Assembly: GCA_964559125.1 (NCBI GenBank)
Contig: CAZLGW010000025.1
Span: forward strand, 1 to 64,000
Length of the DNA: 64,000 nt
Source: Ravibacter sp964559125
GTDB lineage: Bacteria > Bacteroidota > Bacteroidia > Cytophagales > Spirosomataceae
Direction of reading: 5' to 3'
In this document: positions 62,513-64,000 of the stretch, piece after piece
Position numbering within the stretch: position 1 is the first letter of the stretch
Layout: each line of letters begins with the position of its first letter
Notes under the pieces: generated by a model
What the model was told of the DNA's origin: nothing
The model's input: the letters and a program-made list of their open reading frames with translations, nothing else
Databases searched by the model: none
Made by a program: the position numbers and the translations under genes

Positions 62513-62762
62513 TGAGAATTATAATCATGGAACGTCTTGATTTTGAATAAATACTAGTCTGATACAATACAAATTAAAAATGATAAAAGCCTGTGTATAT
62601 GAACTGTCTATTTATTTGGCCGTTATTGTCTGTTGGATATTCTCCGTTGAAGAGGATTACTTGATTTTGATTTAGTTTACTTCAGCGAGAATAATTTTTT
62701 AGAAAATTACGGATAGGATTGTTACAAATGATTTTTATAAATTAAAAGAAGCAACAAGTAAG

Positions 62763-64000
62763 GTGAAAAGAGGAAAAGAAAATTTAAAGCAAAGGGCTTA
62801 TCTTAATACCGTTACTTCATTTATTGATTATGGAACAAAAGCTTTAGTCTCTTTCACTATAAATCCCTTTATCGTTAATGGATTAGGAGGAACTTTATTT
62901 GGAGTATGGCAAATGCTAGGGCAGATTACTAATTATAGTAATTTGGCCGATCTGAAAGCTTCGACTGTTTTAAAATGGGCAGTAGCTAGAGATCGCGAAA
63001 AAGCTAGTGAAGAAGAGCTAAGAAACTATGTAACAACTACTTTTGCTCTAGTGTTATTAATGCTTCCATTAATTTTAGTTGTAGCTTCAGTTGTAGCATG
63101 GTATTTACCAGATATAACAGGAGTACAGGAGAAGTATATTCCTACTATTCGACTTGCATTTTTGGTGTTAATAATTTCTTTCGTAGTCAACAAGTTCTTT
63201 AACGTTTTTGAATCTATTCTTAATGGGATGAATTTGGGCTTTAAAAGAATGGGGATAAGGGCAGCAGTGACAATTGTTGGGGGAGGTCTAAGTGTGTTAG
63301 TTATTAATATGGGATATGGATTGGTGGGGCTTGCTTTAGTGAATTTTACAATATCAATTATTCTTGGAATTATTTTAACAGTTGTTGTAAAAAGAAGTGT
63401 TTATTGGTTTGGATTAGGTAAGTTTAGTTTTGGACAATCAAAGACTTTTTTTAAAACAAGTGGCTGGTTTATGGCATGGTCTGGGCTGCAAATGGTATTA
63501 ACAAATAGTGATAAAGTACTTTTGGGGTTCTTAGCTTCACCTTTTATTGTAACTCAATATGTAATAACAAAGTATTTATTAAATACTATTAAAGATATAC
63601 TTATGCATATTATTAATGGAGTATTGCCGGGTATGGGTAAGCTTTATAAAAAAGGAGAATTTGATAAGATGATAGTGGTGAGAAAGCAGCTCAGGTTAAT
63701 TACTTGGATTTTTGTGATAGGTGTTGGGTTTGTTGGGCTACTATTTAATCGTTCTTTTGTTAGTTTATGGATTGGAGATGAACAGTATGCTGGGCAGTTT
63801 GTTAATTTGTTATTAATACTGATGACAATTCAGTTTATTTTTATAATTAATGAAGGTACATTGATAAATATCACTTTAAATATTAAGAAGAAGGTCTATT
63901 TGGGGGTAATTTCAGTTATTATTTCTGTTTTTTTTGTATTTCTAACAGTTGAAAAATATGGTATTGTTGGATTGGCTATATCTATGATGCTAGGGAGAAG
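62763..64000 (+). CDS. Wzx-type polysaccharide flippase, N-terminal part (cut by window end)
   Basis: Reading from a GTG at 62763 the frame stays open to the end (412 whole codons). It begins KRGKENLKQRAYLNTVTSFI and has many hydrophobic segments (about ten), including FALVLLMLPLILVVASVVAW and FLVLIISFVVNKFF, with the short loops of MOP-family flippases that move lipid-linked repeat units across the membrane. The GTG is the only usable start downstream of the TAG at 62700; its ribosome site (AAGTAAG) is weak. Composition is strikingly AT-rich (TTA, AAA, ATT codons) compared with all genes before it. Exact family not provable from a fragment. Confidence 0.75.
   Translation, partial: MKRGKENLKQRAYLNTVTSFIDYGTKALVSFTINPFIVNGLGGTLFGVWQMLGQITNYSNLADLKASTVLKWAVARDREKASEEELRNYVTTTFALVLLMLPLILVVASVVAWYLPDITGVQEKYIPTIRLAFLVLIISFVVNKFFNVFESILNGMNLGFKRMGIRAAVTIVGGGLSVLVINMGYGLVGLALVNFTISIILGIILTVVVKRSVYWFGLGKFSFGQSKTFFKTSGWFMAWSGLQMVLTNSDKVLLGFLASPFIVTQYVITKYLLNTIKDILMHIINGVLPGMGKLYKKGEFDKMIVVRKQLRLITWIFVIGVGFVGLLFNRSFVSLWIGDEQYAGQFVNLLLILMTIQFIFIINEGTLINITLNIKKKVYLGVISVIISVFFVFLTVEKYGIVGLAISMMLGR

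Noticed and set aside
62580..62675. A 31-codon frame between the epimerase and flippase genes
   Set aside because: Short, AT-rich, no ribosome site and no recognisable content; could be a remnant but is not supported.
1..64000. CRISPR arrays, tRNA/rRNA genes, insertion sequences or integrases
   Set aside because: None seen; no regular repeat-spacer series, no cloverleaf-like intergenic segment noticed, and no transposase or recombinase protein.

Overview
The window is a piece of a Bacteroidota chromosome, most like a Sphingobacteriales/Cytophagales-type organism. The evidence is two SusC/SusD outer-membrane uptake pairs, two ECF-sigma/FecR regulatory pairs, promoter-like TAnnTTTG boxes, DUF6089-like outer-membrane barrels, a Wza/Wzc-type capsule locus with a NusG-like regulator, and palindromic intergenic repeats of a kind common in this phylum. 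The genus cannot be fixed from sequence alone. Most of the window is moderately GC-rich; the last 1.5 kb is clearly AT-rich. One 100-N assembly gap lies at 43808-43907.

Layout. 1-2232: end of efp, then accB and accC (elongation factor P and the biotin carrier and biotin carboxylase of acetyl-CoA carboxylase), closed by a strong terminator. 2266-7010: an exported enolase-superfamily protein and two polytopic membrane proteins. 7040-41528: a large bidirectional catabolic-looking island. At its centre (20.7-24.2 kb) are fecR1, two ECF sigma genes and fecR2. The left arm (minus strand) runs susC1, susD1, a neutral-ceramidase-like gene, a large haem-binding lipoprotein of the planctomycete/verrucomicrobial membrane-bound-dehydrogenase type, a double alpha/beta-hydrolase and a beta-helix protein. 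The right arm (plus strand) runs susC2, susD2, five tandem neutral-ceramidase-like genes, a second haem-binding lipoprotein and a hydroxypyruvate-isomerase-like TIM barrel. 41573-53775: mostly housekeeping or accessory genes: a degenerate LuxR-type regulator, an ABC exporter pair split by the assembly gap, two barrel proteins, a trypsin-like protease, OsmC, HslU, SppA, SixA, a 56-residue membrane peptide, an active-site-less ketoacyl-synthase homologue and a DinB-like protein. 53870-64000: alanine dehydrogenase, then the start of a capsule/exopolysaccharide locus (CpsB-like phosphatase, Wza, Wzc, NusG-like antiterminator, UDP-HexNAc dehydrogenase, UDP-HexNAc epimerase and the beginning of a Wzx-type flippase cut by the window end).

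The most unusual part is the island at 7-41.5 kb. It has the regulation and import machinery of a polysaccharide-utilisation locus, but I recognise no classical glycoside hydrolase in it. Instead it carries six exported neutral-ceramidase-fold proteins, five in tandem. Four of those five replace a metal-ligand histidine by proline. It also carries two haem c/beta-propeller/HEAT lipoproteins, one per arm. I infer a dedicated system for an unusual amide- or ester-linked (perhaps amino-sugar, sphingoid or glycoside) substrate involving an oxidation step; the substrate cannot be read from the sequence.
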